A stretch of DNA of 64,000 nt from Corynebacterium ammoniagenes DSM 20306 (GTDB lineage Bacteria; Actinomycetota; Actinomycetes; Mycobacteriales; Mycobacteriaceae), in the NCBI RefSeq assembly GCF_001941425.1, contig NZ_CP009244.1, forward strand, positions 1,860,001-1,924,000. The letters are read 5' to 3'. Made by a program: the position numbers and the translations under genes. Shown piece by piece: positions 44,375 to 53,308 of the stretch; the stretch's first letter is position 1; every line of letters starts with the position of its first letter. Under the pieces are notes generated by a model that searched no databases, was not told the origin of the DNA, and saw only the letters and a program-made list of their open reading frames with translations.

Positions 44375-45900
44375 TCACTCGCGGGCGAAGATTTTTTCAT
44401 CGCCTGATTTTTCACTGACTTGCTTATCATGGGCCTGCTTTTCCTCCGCAGCTTCGGCCTTTTTGGCTTGACGCTCGGCAAAGACGGTCTCCCACCACTC
44501 CGCACCTTCAATGCCCAAGGCCTTGGGGTCAAAGGTTGGATCCAGCCCGGCCTTGCGTTGACGGTCGTGGTCGTTGACAATCTTGCGAACCTTTGGCGTC
44601 AGCAGAAGCACCGCGGCCATATTCAGCCAGGCCAACAGGCCATAGCCAATATCACCCGCGGCCCACATGGCATCGGCGGTGATGACACAACCGATGAAAG
44701 AAATTGCGAGGGCACCAACCTTGACGACGTTTTCCAAGAAGATGCTGCGCTTTTCGCCCAGGAGGAAAATCAGATTGGTCGTCGCCACGTAGAAGAAGAA
44801 CACCTGGGAGGTAAAGGCAAAGAGCAAGATAGCAATGGCTACTGCCACGCTGCCCCATCCCGGAAGCGAAGAGTCGATGGCATGTTGTACAAAATTGGGT
44901 CCCGCGATAGCGCCTGGCACATGGTCCACCATCATGTTTCCGGCAGCGTCTTTAACGTGGTAGCTATCTGTTAGCACCACCATGATGCCGGTCGCCATAC
45001 AAATCAGCAGCAGGTCGATGTAGATGGAAAATGCCTGGATTACACCCTGCTTACCAGGGTGGGAGGCATCTGCTGCTGCCGCGGCGAACGTTCCCTCACC
45101 AAAGCCAGTAGCGGAGGCAAAGACCGCACGACGCACACCCCACGCCACGGCGTAGCCGACGATGCCGCCAAAGACCTGGTCCGAACCCATGCCGGGGGAA
45201 ACGATAAGTGAGATGGCAGCCGGGAGCTTTTCGATGTTCAACACGATGGCAATAACGCCGTGAGCAGGTAGCCCAAAGCCATGAAAGGAACGATGGTCTG
45301 CGCTACTTGCACCACGCGTTTGGCGCCACCAATGACGACAACACCCAGCAGGCCAGTGATAACCAAGCCGGTTACCCAAGGCTCAATGCCAAAAGCTTGC
45401 TCAGCTGACGATGCAATATTGTTCGACTGCACGCCAGGAAATACAAAGCCGTAGCCAATAAGTGCTGTTAGTGCGACGATAAATGCCAGCCACGGGGCTT
45501 TGAGCCCGTACTTGATGTAGTACGGCATGCCGCCGCGGTCTTCGCCGTGCACGCGCCGCTTATACAGCTGCGCTAATACCGCCTCGGCATAGGCGCAGGT
45601 CGAGCCGAGTAGGCCGGTGATCGCCATCCACATGATGGCACCTGGCCCACCCATGGCAATCGCGGTGGCCACACCGGCAATACTGCCTACGCCAACGCGT
45701 GAAGACAGGGTAAGAGCCAAGGTTTGAAATGATGACAGACCGCCATCGCCTGATTCGCTATCTTTGAGCTGACGAATCATGTCAGGCAGGCGGCGAAATT
45801 GCACCGCTTTGGTTATAAAAGTGAAGAAAATTCCGACTGCTAAAGCAAAATACGCCAGCGGATTCCAAATCCAGTCGCTGACCGTAGTCAAAAGGCTCAT
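44375..45900 (-). pseudogene. AGCS-family sodium:alanine/glycine symporter, frameshifted
   Basis: Two overlapping frames together make one AGCS carrier. The N-terminal part (from ATG 45900, MSLLTTVSDWIW) has FQTLALTLSSRVGVGSIAGVATAIAMGGPGAIMWM and runs to VPFMALGYLLTA, then hits TGA at 45238. The second frame continues with VIAIVLNIEKLPAAISLIVSPGM and SATGFGEGTFAAAAADASHPGKQG to the natural end. One base is missing near 45255-45258 (GGCGTTATT where GGCGNTTATT is expected). Either the gene is inactive or the base call is wrong. The C-terminal tail is long and charged. Confidence 0.85.
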
Positions 45901-45952
45901 GAGCACTTCCATCCGGTTAGTGACACCCATCACGGAGGATGAGCTCATGCTA

Positions 45953-45974
45953 TACAACTCTCAGGACTTGTCAA
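45953..45974 (-). promoter_or_regulatory. Candidate promoter of the AGCS gene
   Basis: The minus strand has a perfect -35 TTGACA (45969-45974) about 14-16 bp before TATAGC/TAGCAT, roughly 50 bp upstream of the start. Confidence 0.4.
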
Positions 45975-46061
45975 GGAAAAGTCACAAAATTTATCCAAAA
46001 AGCGCAAATATCCCGAATATTTATACAAACCCTTGTGTCCGGGCGCACAATGATATATATT

Positions 46062-46078
46062 TGTGATCACACATCACA
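46062..46078. promoter_or_regulatory. GntR-type operator, copy 2
   Basis: TGTGATCACACATCACA is 16/17 identical to the site at 43460, lies 162 bp upstream of the AGCS start and about 90 bp upstream of its candidate -35, so an activating role is possible. Confidence 0.65.
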
Positions 46079-46237
46079 TATCGTGCGGGATTTCCGCAGT
46101 GCTGGTGATGTAATCCAAGTGTCCCCACTCATCTGACACCCACGCGAGGACATCTACCCCACGTTGAAAACTTCTCGCGCGGTGCAGAAAACTTTGTTCC
46201 TGCACCGCGCGACTGACAAAAAGGAAGCTATTAACTT

Positions 46238-46729
46238 CTAACTTTCATTATCGCGAACGTCTACTCCACGTTCGGCGAAAGCTTTAAAATCTCCCATGTG
46301 CATGCGTTGCTGCTTGCGAAATGACCTCTTCATTACTGGAGCAAGCACGCGCATAACCAGTGAATCGAAGCGGTATTCATTATCGCTTTCCCACAACGTG
46401 CGATCCGGTTCCAGCTCAATGAAGCGTTCTTTGGCCATGCTCCACATGCCCTCTGCTTCAAGCTCCCGGTCGTAATAGACGGTTTGCGTTGGCTGCAGAT
46501 CCTCTAAATCTTGTGGTTCTTGCCGCACGACGGTTTCTGTCGCGGTCATCTCTTGACCGTTGGTATCAAAGACAACCCTAGAGGTAGTACCCACCTCACC
46601 GTGTTTGCCATTCGTGGGAGTGTGCGAGACCAACCCACGAAGCCACTTCGGGATGACATCGATATCGGAAATTAATGCGACCACTTCTTGACGCGGCAAG
46701 TTAATTTCAATTGCTTCGGTGTACTTCAT
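46238..46729 (-). CDS. SRPBCC (polyketide cyclase/START-like) family protein
   Basis: The 163-residue protein opens MKYTEAIEINLPRQEVVALISDIDVIPKWLRGL, the usual SRPBCC beginning of a beta strand, a helix pair and a W-L turn. The middle is beta-rich, and the C-terminal helix has VMRVLAPVMKRSFRKQQRMHMGDFKAFAE. These proteins hold hydrophobic ligands in a helix-grip fold; no catalytic residue can be assigned. It is a single gene, downstream of a strong inverted repeat. Confidence 0.8.
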   Translation of the reverse strand: MKYTEAIEINLPRQEVVALISDIDVIPKWLRGLVSHTPTNGKHGEVGTTSRVVFDTNGQEMTATETVVRQEPQDLEDLQPTQTVYYDRELEAEGMWSMAKERFIELEPDRTLWESDNEYRFDSLVMRVLAPVMKRSFRKQQRMHMGDFKAFAERGVDVRDNES

Positions 46730-46760
46730 CGCCTACCTTTCACTACCCCACTTAATACGT

Positions 46761-46805
46761 CATGCCCTGTTGACGGTGTCCTTTTCTAACCGCCAACAGG
46801 GCATG
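46761..46805. terminator. Long inverted repeat, probable terminator of the PEP-mutase-like gene
   Basis: A 12-bp perfect stem CATGCCCTGTTG/CAACAGGGCATG extends after a mismatch by four more pairs. It lies about 40 bp past the stop at 46843 and has no T-run, so a role as operator for the SRPBCC gene is an alternative. Confidence 0.5.
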
Positions 46806-46842
46806 TCTGGATCTAAATATATTAAAGCTCTAAGTAGTTATT

Positions 46843-47607
46843 TTAGATCCACTTCTTAAATTGCTCCGCAGAGGTAGCACCCAGCCACTTCTGCCATAGT
46901 GGACCGAAGGTGATGCGCCGAACGCCCAAATCCTTCAACGCGGTGAGATCGCCTGCGCCATGACCATCTACCGGGTGCGCGGTGACGTTGACCGGCACAG
47001 TCACGGTATCAACCAGGGTTTGCACTTGTTCCGCAGTGGTCAAGGCAACTGGATAGACCGAGCGTGCGCCAGCTTGTTGCATCAGTTGAATACGCTTGGC
47101 TGCCTCGGCCAGCGGATCCTCGAAAACATCGGTGCCCAGACGCACAGCGTCAGTGCGCCCGTTGATGACAAAGTTAATTTCAGCATCATCAGCGGCTTGG
47201 CGTGCCGCCGCGATATAGTCGGCGTGCTCTTGTGCTTCACGGACGCGGTTGCCTTCGGTGTGCACAACATCTTCAATATTGGCGCCAACAGCACCGGCCT
47301 CAATGAGGCGGTTGATAAGCGTTGCAGGATCGAGTCCATAGCCGGATTCCACGTCCACGGAGACGGGAATGCCAACCTGCTTCGTAATCTTGGATACCAC
47401 ATCGAGGTATTCGGAAAAGTCCATGTTTTCACCATCGGAGCTACCGATAGCGTCAGCCACGGGGTGGCTGCCGATCGTCAGTGCCTCGAATCCTGCTTCT
47501 TCTACCACTGCTGCGGACCAAGTGTCCCAAGCGGTGGGCAGAACTAAAGTCTTGCCGGTTTCATGTGCATGTGCGAGCTTCGCGGCGAGTTGTTGAACGT
47601 CAGTCAT
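46843..47607 (-). CDS. Isocitrate lyase/PEP mutase superfamily enzyme
   Basis: The 254-residue TIM-barrel protein has LVLPTAWDTWSAAVVEEAGFEALTIGS, PVSVDVESGYG with the metal-binding Asp, NIEDVVH and NGRTDAVRLG. These mark the PEP mutase/isocitrate lyase superfamily (methylisocitrate-lyase-like or oxaloacetate-decarboxylase-like branch). The catalytic KKCGH-type loop of true isocitrate lyase is absent. It is a single gene of unknown substrate. The start at 47607 (MTDVQQLAAKLAHAH) follows AAGGAG. Confidence 0.85.
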   Translation of the reverse strand: MTDVQQLAAKLAHAHETGKTLVLPTAWDTWSAAVVEEAGFEALTIGSHPVADAIGSSDGENMDFSEYLDVVSKITKQVGIPVSVDVESGYGLDPATLINRLIEAGAVGANIEDVVHTEGNRVREAQEHADYIAAARQAADDAEINFVINGRTDAVRLGTDVFEDPLAEAAKRIQLMQQAGARSVYPVALTTAEQVQTLVDTVTVPVNVTAHPVDGHGAGDLTALKDLGVRRITFGPLWQKWLGATSAEQFKKWI

Positions 47608-47710
47608 GTCGTGCTCCTTAGGGTCCCAGCCCTGCGCAGATACGTAGGGCTTCACAATGTGCTGCGTCTAATCGCCACTGTACATAAATCCACGCTTTGA
47701 CCTCTGTCTG

Positions 47711-48418
47711 TTAGACCAATGGCCACGGAAATTGCCGGTGCGATTGTGGCCGCGGAAGAAACGGCAGCCGGATGATCCGCGAGGCGCGTCGTTGTAGCGC
47801 TTCGATTTCCATGGGATGTAACAGCTCCCATAACTCCGCGGGGACATCGCTAAGCAAAGGCTCTACTGCATCAAGTAACTGCTCGGGAATTAAGTGACCA
47901 CCGAATTCCCACATCACGGTGCGCAATTTCGGCTCCACGGAAAAGCACAGGCCGTGGTCAATGCCCCAGATATGATCGTCTTCTAAAAGTACGTGCCCGG
48001 ACTTTCGGTCTGTATTATTGCAGAGCAAATCAAAGACCACCATGCGAATGAACTGCTCATGTAAATCTTCCCGGCTATCTACCAGCGGAAAGTAGTGCTC
48101 GCCGTTGTTGTGAATAAACCACTGCACCGAGCCAATCCCCGCCGGGCCATCTTCAATAATCACGGTGGGCGGAACGATATGCCAGCCTAAGTATTCACTG
48201 AGCACGAAAGCCGCGCGTTCTCTTTTATATAGCCCGGGCGGAAAATCCCACAGCGGTTGCTCGCCTGCTTCTGGTTTGTACACAGCCCAGGCGTAATCAT
48301 CATCTAATTCGAAATCCACGACGAAACCGATATTGCTTGATTCCACGAGCTGCTGAACAATACCCATCTCGCCAGCGTTGAGGATTTCCAATTCACGGTC
48401 AAAAGGCGGAGTGATCAC
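47711..48418 (-). CDS. SCO1664-family kinase-like protein
   Basis: The 235-residue protein belongs to the actinobacterial SCO1664 family with a PI3/4-kinase-like fold. Visible motifs are AVYKPEAGEQPLWDFP (P-loop-like Lys), VVFDLLCNNTDRKSGHVLL (catalytic loop with Asn-Asp) and WGIDHGLCF (metal-binding Asp). Function is not established. The start is GTG 48418. It lies 5 bp after a phosphomutase gene, the arrangement seen near mshC in many actinobacteria; the usual third partner (DUF3090) is absent here. Confidence 0.83.
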   Translation of the reverse strand: MITPPFDRELEILNAGEMGIVQQLVESSNIGFVVDFELDDDYAWAVYKPEAGEQPLWDFPPGLYKRERAAFVLSEYLGWHIVPPTVIIEDGPAGIGSVQWFIHNNGEHYFPLVDSREDLHEQFIRMVVFDLLCNNTDRKSGHVLLEDDHIWGIDHGLCFSVEPKLRTVMWEFGGHLIPEQLLDAVEPLLSDVPAELWELLHPMEIEALQRRASRIIRLPFLPRPQSHRQFPWPLV

Positions 48419-48423
48419 AGCTG

Positions 48424-49077
48424 TTATTCTTTCGCCTCTTCCGGCTGACGCAGATAGGACAAAGAACCCGTGCGCGAATTCGTCAACAGCATGCGCGTGT
48501 GTTCTTTTCCAAACTCCACGGCGGAGACCGATGCAGTATCAATATGAATCTTTTGAAAAGAATCCAACGGGGTACCCACGAAATGAGCCACGGCGGCCTT
48601 GATAGTATCCGCGTGGCTAAACGCCGCGATCACTTCACCGGGGTGGCGCTGGGCAATGTCGGTAACGGCTTCGACCATGCGCTCTTGCATCTCGACAAAG
48701 CTTTCACCATCTGGAAAGCGAAAAGTCGATGGGGAATTTTGCACTTCTTTCCACGCGGGAAGTTTATTGAGCTCGGTGAGCTTCTCCCCTGTCCACTGGC
48801 CAAAGTCGCACTCAATCAGGCCGTCGTCGATAAGCAATTCCTGCTCCTGCGCTGCCACCGTGGGGGCAGCGGTTTCCTGCGCGCGTTCCATCGGTGAGGA
48901 ATACACCGCCTGTAAATCCAAACCCTCTAACCGCGAGGAAACATCACGGGCTTGTTCGTGCCCGCGCGGCGCCAGATGCAATCCCGGCGCACGGCCCGGT
49001 AAGACTTGCCCGGTGGTGGGAGTCTGCCCGTGGCGAATGAGTAAGACAATCGTGGATGACTCTGCAGCCTTCTTCAT
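48424..49077 (-). CDS. Histidine phosphatase (MSMEG_4193-type putative phosphomutase)
   Basis: It is 217 residues from ATG 49077 (MKKAAESSTIVLLIRHGQT) in the histidine phosphatase superfamily. The catalytic LIRHGQT (13-19), a VYSSPMERAQETA motif, a Glu/Asp acid region (IECDFGQWTGEKL) and the second His in AFSHADTIKAAVAHF are present. The family partner SCO1664 follows directly. It may dephosphorylate a small metabolite; the substrate is unknown. Confidence 0.85.
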   Translation of the reverse strand: MKKAAESSTIVLLIRHGQTPTTGQVLPGRAPGLHLAPRGHEQARDVSSRLEGLDLQAVYSSPMERAQETAAPTVAAQEQELLIDDGLIECDFGQWTGEKLTELNKLPAWKEVQNSPSTFRFPDGESFVEMQERMVEAVTDIAQRHPGEVIAAFSHADTIKAAVAHFVGTPLDSFQKIHIDTASVSAVEFGKEHTRMLLTNSRTGSLSYLRQPEEAKE

Positions 49078-49127
49078 GCCCAGCAGCCTACCCCGGGAGA
49101 ATTTTTTAACACCGCGAATCAAAATTT

Positions 49128-50534
49128 ATGACTAGGGTGAGGGGTGTGAGTCTTCCACCTAATCTTTCCACGGTCGGTGAGCTGAAGGCCGCCGGCTACC
49201 AACACCGTTCTCTACGTGCCGAAATCCGGGAGAACCTCTTAACAAAGCTTCGCAATGGCGAAGACCCTTGGCCCGGATTACATGGTTTAGAAAACACCGT
49301 CATCCCGCAGGTTGAGCGCGCGCTAATTGCTGGCCATGACATCGTGCTTTTGGGCGAGCGTGGCCAAGGCAAGACCCGCTTGCTGCGTTCAATGACAGCA
49401 TTGCTGGATGAATGGATTCCCATCGTCGCCGGTTCTGAACTGCGCGAAGATCCATTTGCCCCCATCACGGATGCCACCCGCGAGCGCTTAGAGCGCGAAG
49501 GCGATGAACTTGCTATCACCTGGGTACCGCGCGATGACCGCTATGCCGAAAAACTCGCGACACCCGATACATCGGTCGCTGACTTAATTGGTGATATTGA
49601 CCCTATGCGCGTAGCGGAAGGCCGCCGCTTAGGAGATCCGGAAACCATCCACTATGGCCTGATTCCTCGGTCCAACCGCGGCATCGTCGCCATTAATGAG
49701 CTGCCGGACTTAGCCGAGCGCATCCAAGTATCCATGCTCAATGTCATGGAAGAAAAAGACGTCCAGATTCGCGGCTACATGCTGCGCCTTCCGCTGGACG
49801 TGCTGGTTGTGGCCTCAGCCAACCCTGAGGATTACACCAACCGCGGGCGCATTATTACCCCGCTCAAAGACCGCTTTGGTGCGGAAATTCGCACCCACTA
49901 TCCGCTGGCGCTGGACGATGAAATCGCGGTGATCCGCCAAGAAGCCAACCTCGTGGCTGAAGTGCCAGATATCCTGCTGGAAATCCTGGCTCGCTACACG
50001 CGTTCCTTGCGCGAATCCTCCGCAGTCAACCAGCGTTCCGGTGTCTCCGCGCGCTTTGCCATTGCGGGTGCTGAAACCATCGCCGCCGCAGCGCTGCACC
50101 GCGCTAGCATTCGCGGCGAAAAAGATGCCGTGGCACGACTGGTGGATGTCGAATCTGCTGTTGAGGTACTCGGCGGCAAGATTGAATTCGAATCCGGCGA
50201 AGAAGGCCGCGAGTGGGACATTTTGGAATACACCTTGCGCACATCGACGGCGGAAGCGCTGCACGCAACCTTGCGCACGCTCGATTTCAATCCTCTTATC
50301 GCTGCCTTGGACGGAAGCATCACGGTGTCTACCGGCGCTAATGTCTCTGCGAAAGAATTCCTGGATGGCCTGCCTGATTTGGGCGAGACCACTTTATATG
50401 ACGATATCGCCAAAGCCTTTGACGCTACTTCTGAAGGCTCACGCGCTAATGCGATTGAGCTGGCTTTAGAAGGGCTTTTCTTGTCACGAAAAATTGCCAA
50501 GGACTCCGGCGAAGGCGAATCCATTTACGGTTAG
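49128..50534 (+). CDS. MoxR/magnesium-chelatase-type AAA+ ATPase
   Basis: The 468-residue protein has Walker A GERGQGKTRLL (about 77-87), then IVAINELPDLAERIQVSMLNVMEEK with sensor and Walker B-like acidic residues, and VVASANPEDYTNRGRIITPLKDRFGAEIRTH. These are hallmarks of ATPases that act with a VWA-domain partner. The partner follows 15 bp downstream. An in-frame GTG at 49146 (MSLPPNLSTVGEL) is an alternative start. Divergent from the phosphomutase gene with 50 bp between the starts. Confidence 0.87.
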   Translation: MTRVRGVSLPPNLSTVGELKAAGYQHRSLRAEIRENLLTKLRNGEDPWPGLHGLENTVIPQVERALIAGHDIVLLGERGQGKTRLLRSMTALLDEWIPIVAGSELREDPFAPITDATRERLEREGDELAITWVPRDDRYAEKLATPDTSVADLIGDIDPMRVAEGRRLGDPETIHYGLIPRSNRGIVAINELPDLAERIQVSMLNVMEEKDVQIRGYMLRLPLDVLVVASANPEDYTNRGRIITPLKDRFGAEIRTHYPLALDDEIAVIRQEANLVAEVPDILLEILARYTRSLRESSAVNQRSGVSARFAIAGAETIAAAALHRASIRGEKDAVARLVDVESAVEVLGGKIEFESGEEGREWDILEYTLRTSTAEALHATLRTLDFNPLIAALDGSITVSTGANVSAKEFLDGLPDLGETTLYDDIAKAFDATSEGSRANAIELALEGLFLSRKIAKDSGEGESIYG

Positions 50535-50549
50535 GAGCACACCTTAGCC

Positions 50550-52523
50550 ATGACCCATCCCATTGGCCCCCGCGATCGTTACGGTCGCTCCGGTCGCCGC
50601 ACGCGCTATAGCCGGTACGCCGGCGGCCCAGATCCGCTCGCACCACCGGTGGACCTTACTGATGCGCTCAACGATATCGCGGAAGATATCATGGCCGGCT
50701 ACTCTCCTGAGCAGGCATTGCGCGAGTACTTGCGCCGCGGTTCGCGCGGGCAAGACGGGTTTGATGAGTTGGCGTGGCAGGCCGCGCAGCGCCGCAGGGA
50801 AATCTTGGAACGCAGCAACCTTGGCGGCACGTTGCAGGAGGTCAAAGCATTGCTTGACGATGCCCTCTTGCAAGAACGTGCCCAGCTCGCCCGAGATATC
50901 GATATGGATGATACCGATCGGGCGTTTCGCGAGCTGCAACTGGAAAACCTGCCGGAATCAACACCGGCCGCTGTCTCCGAACTAAATAATTATGACTGGC
51001 AGTCCACGGATGCCCGCGAGAAATTCGAGCACATCCGGGATCTTTTAGGCCGCGAAATGCTGGACCAACAATTCTCCGGCATGAAACAAGCCCTCGAAGG
51101 AGCGACCGAAGAAGATAAGCAAGCCATTACGGAAATGATCCGTGACCTCAATGAGCTGCTGAGCAAACACCGTGAGGGCACCGATACTCCAGCTGATTTC
51201 GCAGACTTTATGGCCAAGCACGGGGAGCACTTTCCAGAAAACCCGCGCGATATCAATGAGCTCATTGATATCTTGGCCCAGCGTTCTGCCGCTGCACAGC
51301 GCATGCTCAATTCCATGTCTGAAGAACAGCGCAATGAGCTAATGCAACTATCGGCGCAAGCATTCGGCTCACCAGAGCTGCAAGGGTTGCTGGGAGATCT
51401 TGCGGGCAATCTCCAAGGGCTGCGCCCCGAGCTGGATTGGTCCGGATCGGAAGAATTCAGCGGTGACGAAGGCATGGGTCTGGGTGATGGCACAGGTGCT
51501 ATGCAAGACCTGGCTGAACTCGACCGTCTTGCGGAACAACTCCGCCATGACCATACCGATTTAGACCTTGATGCCTTGCGCCGGCAGCTTGGTGATGATG
51601 CCGCGGTGTCAGCTGAGCTACTGGACAAGATCGACCGCGCGATGCGCAATAGCGGGCTATTGCGCCGGTCCGCGGACGGAACGTTGAAGCTTAGCCCCCA
51701 AGCAATGCGGCGATTAGGGAAAAGCTTGCTGGAAGATGCCGCAACGCAGCTTTCGCCTCGTTCTGGGTCACGGGATTCGCGTCTGAGTGGTGTGAGCATT
51801 GAACAAACCGGATCATCTCGTCCCTATGAGTTTGGTGATACTCAACCGTGGGATGTCACCCGCACGATCACCAATGCCATTCAAAGAACCGCTGGAACCG
51901 ATGAGCCGCTGAAACTGACCGCGAATGATATTGAGGTCGTCGAAACCGAACAGCGCACCCAAAATGCAGTCGCGCTCTTAGTCGATACCAGCTACTCCAT
52001 GGCGGCGGAAGGCCGCTGGGTACCAATGAAGCAGACTGCCTTGGCGCTGCATCATTTGATCAGCACGCGCTTTCGCGGGGATGAGTTAGCGATTATCACC
52101 TTTGGCCGCAATGCCATGAGCACCGATATTGATGAGCTCACCGCGCTTCCACCCGTGCAAGAACAGGGTACTAACTTGCACCATGGGCTCTTGCTGGCGG
52201 AGCGGTTCTTTGCACGTCATCCCTCGATGCAGCCCACGCTGCTCATCGTGACCGATGGTGAACCCACGGCCTATCTTCAACCAGATGGGCACGCCTGGTT
52301 CAACTGGCCCACGGATCAATACACCATGTTCTCCACGGTCACACAGCTGGATAAAGTGACCAAGCGCGGAACCCGCACGACCTTCTTCCGTCTCGGACAC
52401 GATCCGGGGCTAGAACACTTCCTCAACCAGCTGGCCGATCGCGTCGATGGGCGTGTGGTTGCCCCAGACTTGGATGGCTTGGGGGCTGCGGTCGTCGATG
52501 AGTATTTGAACTACCGCTTTTAA
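50550..52523 (+). CDS. VWA-domain protein, partner of the MoxR-type ATPase
   Basis: The 657-residue protein has a long helical N-terminal two-thirds, then a VWA domain (about 470-655) with the MIDAS motif VDTSYSMAAEG (D-x-S-x-S), a TNLHHGLLLAERFF Thr and an IVTDGEPT Asp. MoxR/VWA pairs act as metal-dependent chaperone-like machines that load cofactors or remodel target complexes. The pair is encoded back to back and its substrate is unknown. It is convergent with the MerR gene, overlapping it by 4 bp. Confidence 0.85.
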   Translation: MTHPIGPRDRYGRSGRRTRYSRYAGGPDPLAPPVDLTDALNDIAEDIMAGYSPEQALREYLRRGSRGQDGFDELAWQAAQRRREILERSNLGGTLQEVKALLDDALLQERAQLARDIDMDDTDRAFRELQLENLPESTPAAVSELNNYDWQSTDAREKFEHIRDLLGREMLDQQFSGMKQALEGATEEDKQAITEMIRDLNELLSKHREGTDTPADFADFMAKHGEHFPENPRDINELIDILAQRSAAAQRMLNSMSEEQRNELMQLSAQAFGSPELQGLLGDLAGNLQGLRPELDWSGSEEFSGDEGMGLGDGTGAMQDLAELDRLAEQLRHDHTDLDLDALRRQLGDDAAVSAELLDKIDRAMRNSGLLRRSADGTLKLSPQAMRRLGKSLLEDAATQLSPRSGSRDSRLSGVSIEQTGSSRPYEFGDTQPWDVTRTITNAIQRTAGTDEPLKLTANDIEVVETEQRTQNAVALLVDTSYSMAAEGRWVPMKQTALALHHLISTRFRGDELAIITFGRNAMSTDIDELTALPPVQEQGTNLHHGLLLAERFFARHPSMQPTLLIVTDGEPTAYLQPDGHAWFNWPTDQYTMFSTVTQLDKVTKRGTRTTFFRLGHDPGLEHFLNQLADRVDGRVVAPDLDGLGAAVVDEYLNYRF

Positions 52524-53191
52524 GCCTCATCCCTTCCGCCGAAGGTCTTTCCCGCGTGGTGTTGTTGGGCCAGCAGGATGAGGGCATCGAAAAGCGGCCC
52601 GCGCAATGTTGTGCCCAACGCCATGCGGCGTACGACATCGGGACCCGATGTTGCTCCCGACAGCGTCGAAATATCAGTCTCGCCGACCTTATCGGCTGCC
52701 TCCACATAGTCGGCGAGGTGATTGACCGGAGCACTGAGGTTTTCTTTGCCAATCTCGACGAGAGCTTGCGAGGCCATGCGGTAGGCGCCGGATTGTTTAT
52801 ATACCCGCCAGCCGCGCTTTTCTATCTCGGTATCCAATAGCTCTTGGGCCGCGCTCAGCCCATCTTCGGAGTCTGTGTCCTCGGCAATTTCTCCGACCAA
52901 AGCTTCTTGCGTGCGTCCCATGGCCTCTTGGACGTTGCCACCACCATCGACAATATTTAGCACTTCGCGGATAGTTGCCAAAGGTAGTTTCGCCACCTTG
53001 GATAAACTGCGCACAATACGAATGCGCTCTACGTGTTCATTGCCGTACAAAGCCTGGTTAGCGCTGATAGCTGTGCCCGGCGCGAGGAGGCCTTCACGCA
53101 GGTAATACTTAATTGTGGGGACACTGACTCCTGTTTTCTCGGAAAGCTCAGCCATGCGAATGCCCTCGTGGTTGTGTGCCATCTGCCCCAT
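52520..53191 (-). CDS. MerR-family regulator
   Basis: It is 223 residues (ATG 53191; 53182 is possible). The N-terminal MerR helix-turn-helix is MAELSEKTGVSVPTIKYYLREGLLAPG, then helix 3 and a wing (NEHVERIRIVRSLSKVAKLPLATIREVL). No Cys cluster is seen, so an organic ligand rather than a metal is likely. The divergent DUF1772 gene is the probable target; a 7-bp inverted repeat lies between them (53228-53260). Confidence 0.85.
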   Translation of the reverse strand: MGQMAHNHEGIRMAELSEKTGVSVPTIKYYLREGLLAPGTAISANQALYGNEHVERIRIVRSLSKVAKLPLATIREVLNIVDGGGNVQEAMGRTQEALVGEIAEDTDSEDGLSAAQELLDTEIEKRGWRVYKQSGAYRMASQALVEIGKENLSAPVNHLADYVEAADKVGETDISTLSGATSGPDVVRRMALGTTLRGPLFDALILLAQQHHAGKTFGGRDEA

Positions 53192-53227
53192 ACTCCCCTG
53201 CCCTTGCCGGCATAGTTCACTTTTAGA

Positions 53228-53260
53228 CTTTTACTGGACTACTGTAATACACCGTAAAAG
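53228..53260. promoter_or_regulatory. Inverted repeat in the MerR/DUF1772 intergenic region
   Basis: CTTTTAC (53228-53234) and GTAAAAG (53254-53260) are perfectly complementary with a 19-nt spacer. MerR-type operators often lie between promoter elements spaced 19 bp. Confidence 0.5.
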
Positions 53261-53308
53261 ATAGATATCTTCACTATCTGTCATTTCTCACAGGAAAGGG
53301 GTCAGCAC

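Larger units (their letters stand above)
45901..46237. other. Promoter region of the AGCS gene and downstream flank of the SRPBCC gene
   Basis: AT-rich. It contains the operator at 46062-46078 and a possible promoter at 45953-45974. No further gene is seen. Confidence 0.5.

Noticed and set aside
48411..48420. GTGATCAC at the SCO1664 start as a GntR site
   Set aside because: It only shares the central 8 bp, lies at the start codon and lacks the ATCACA repeat.
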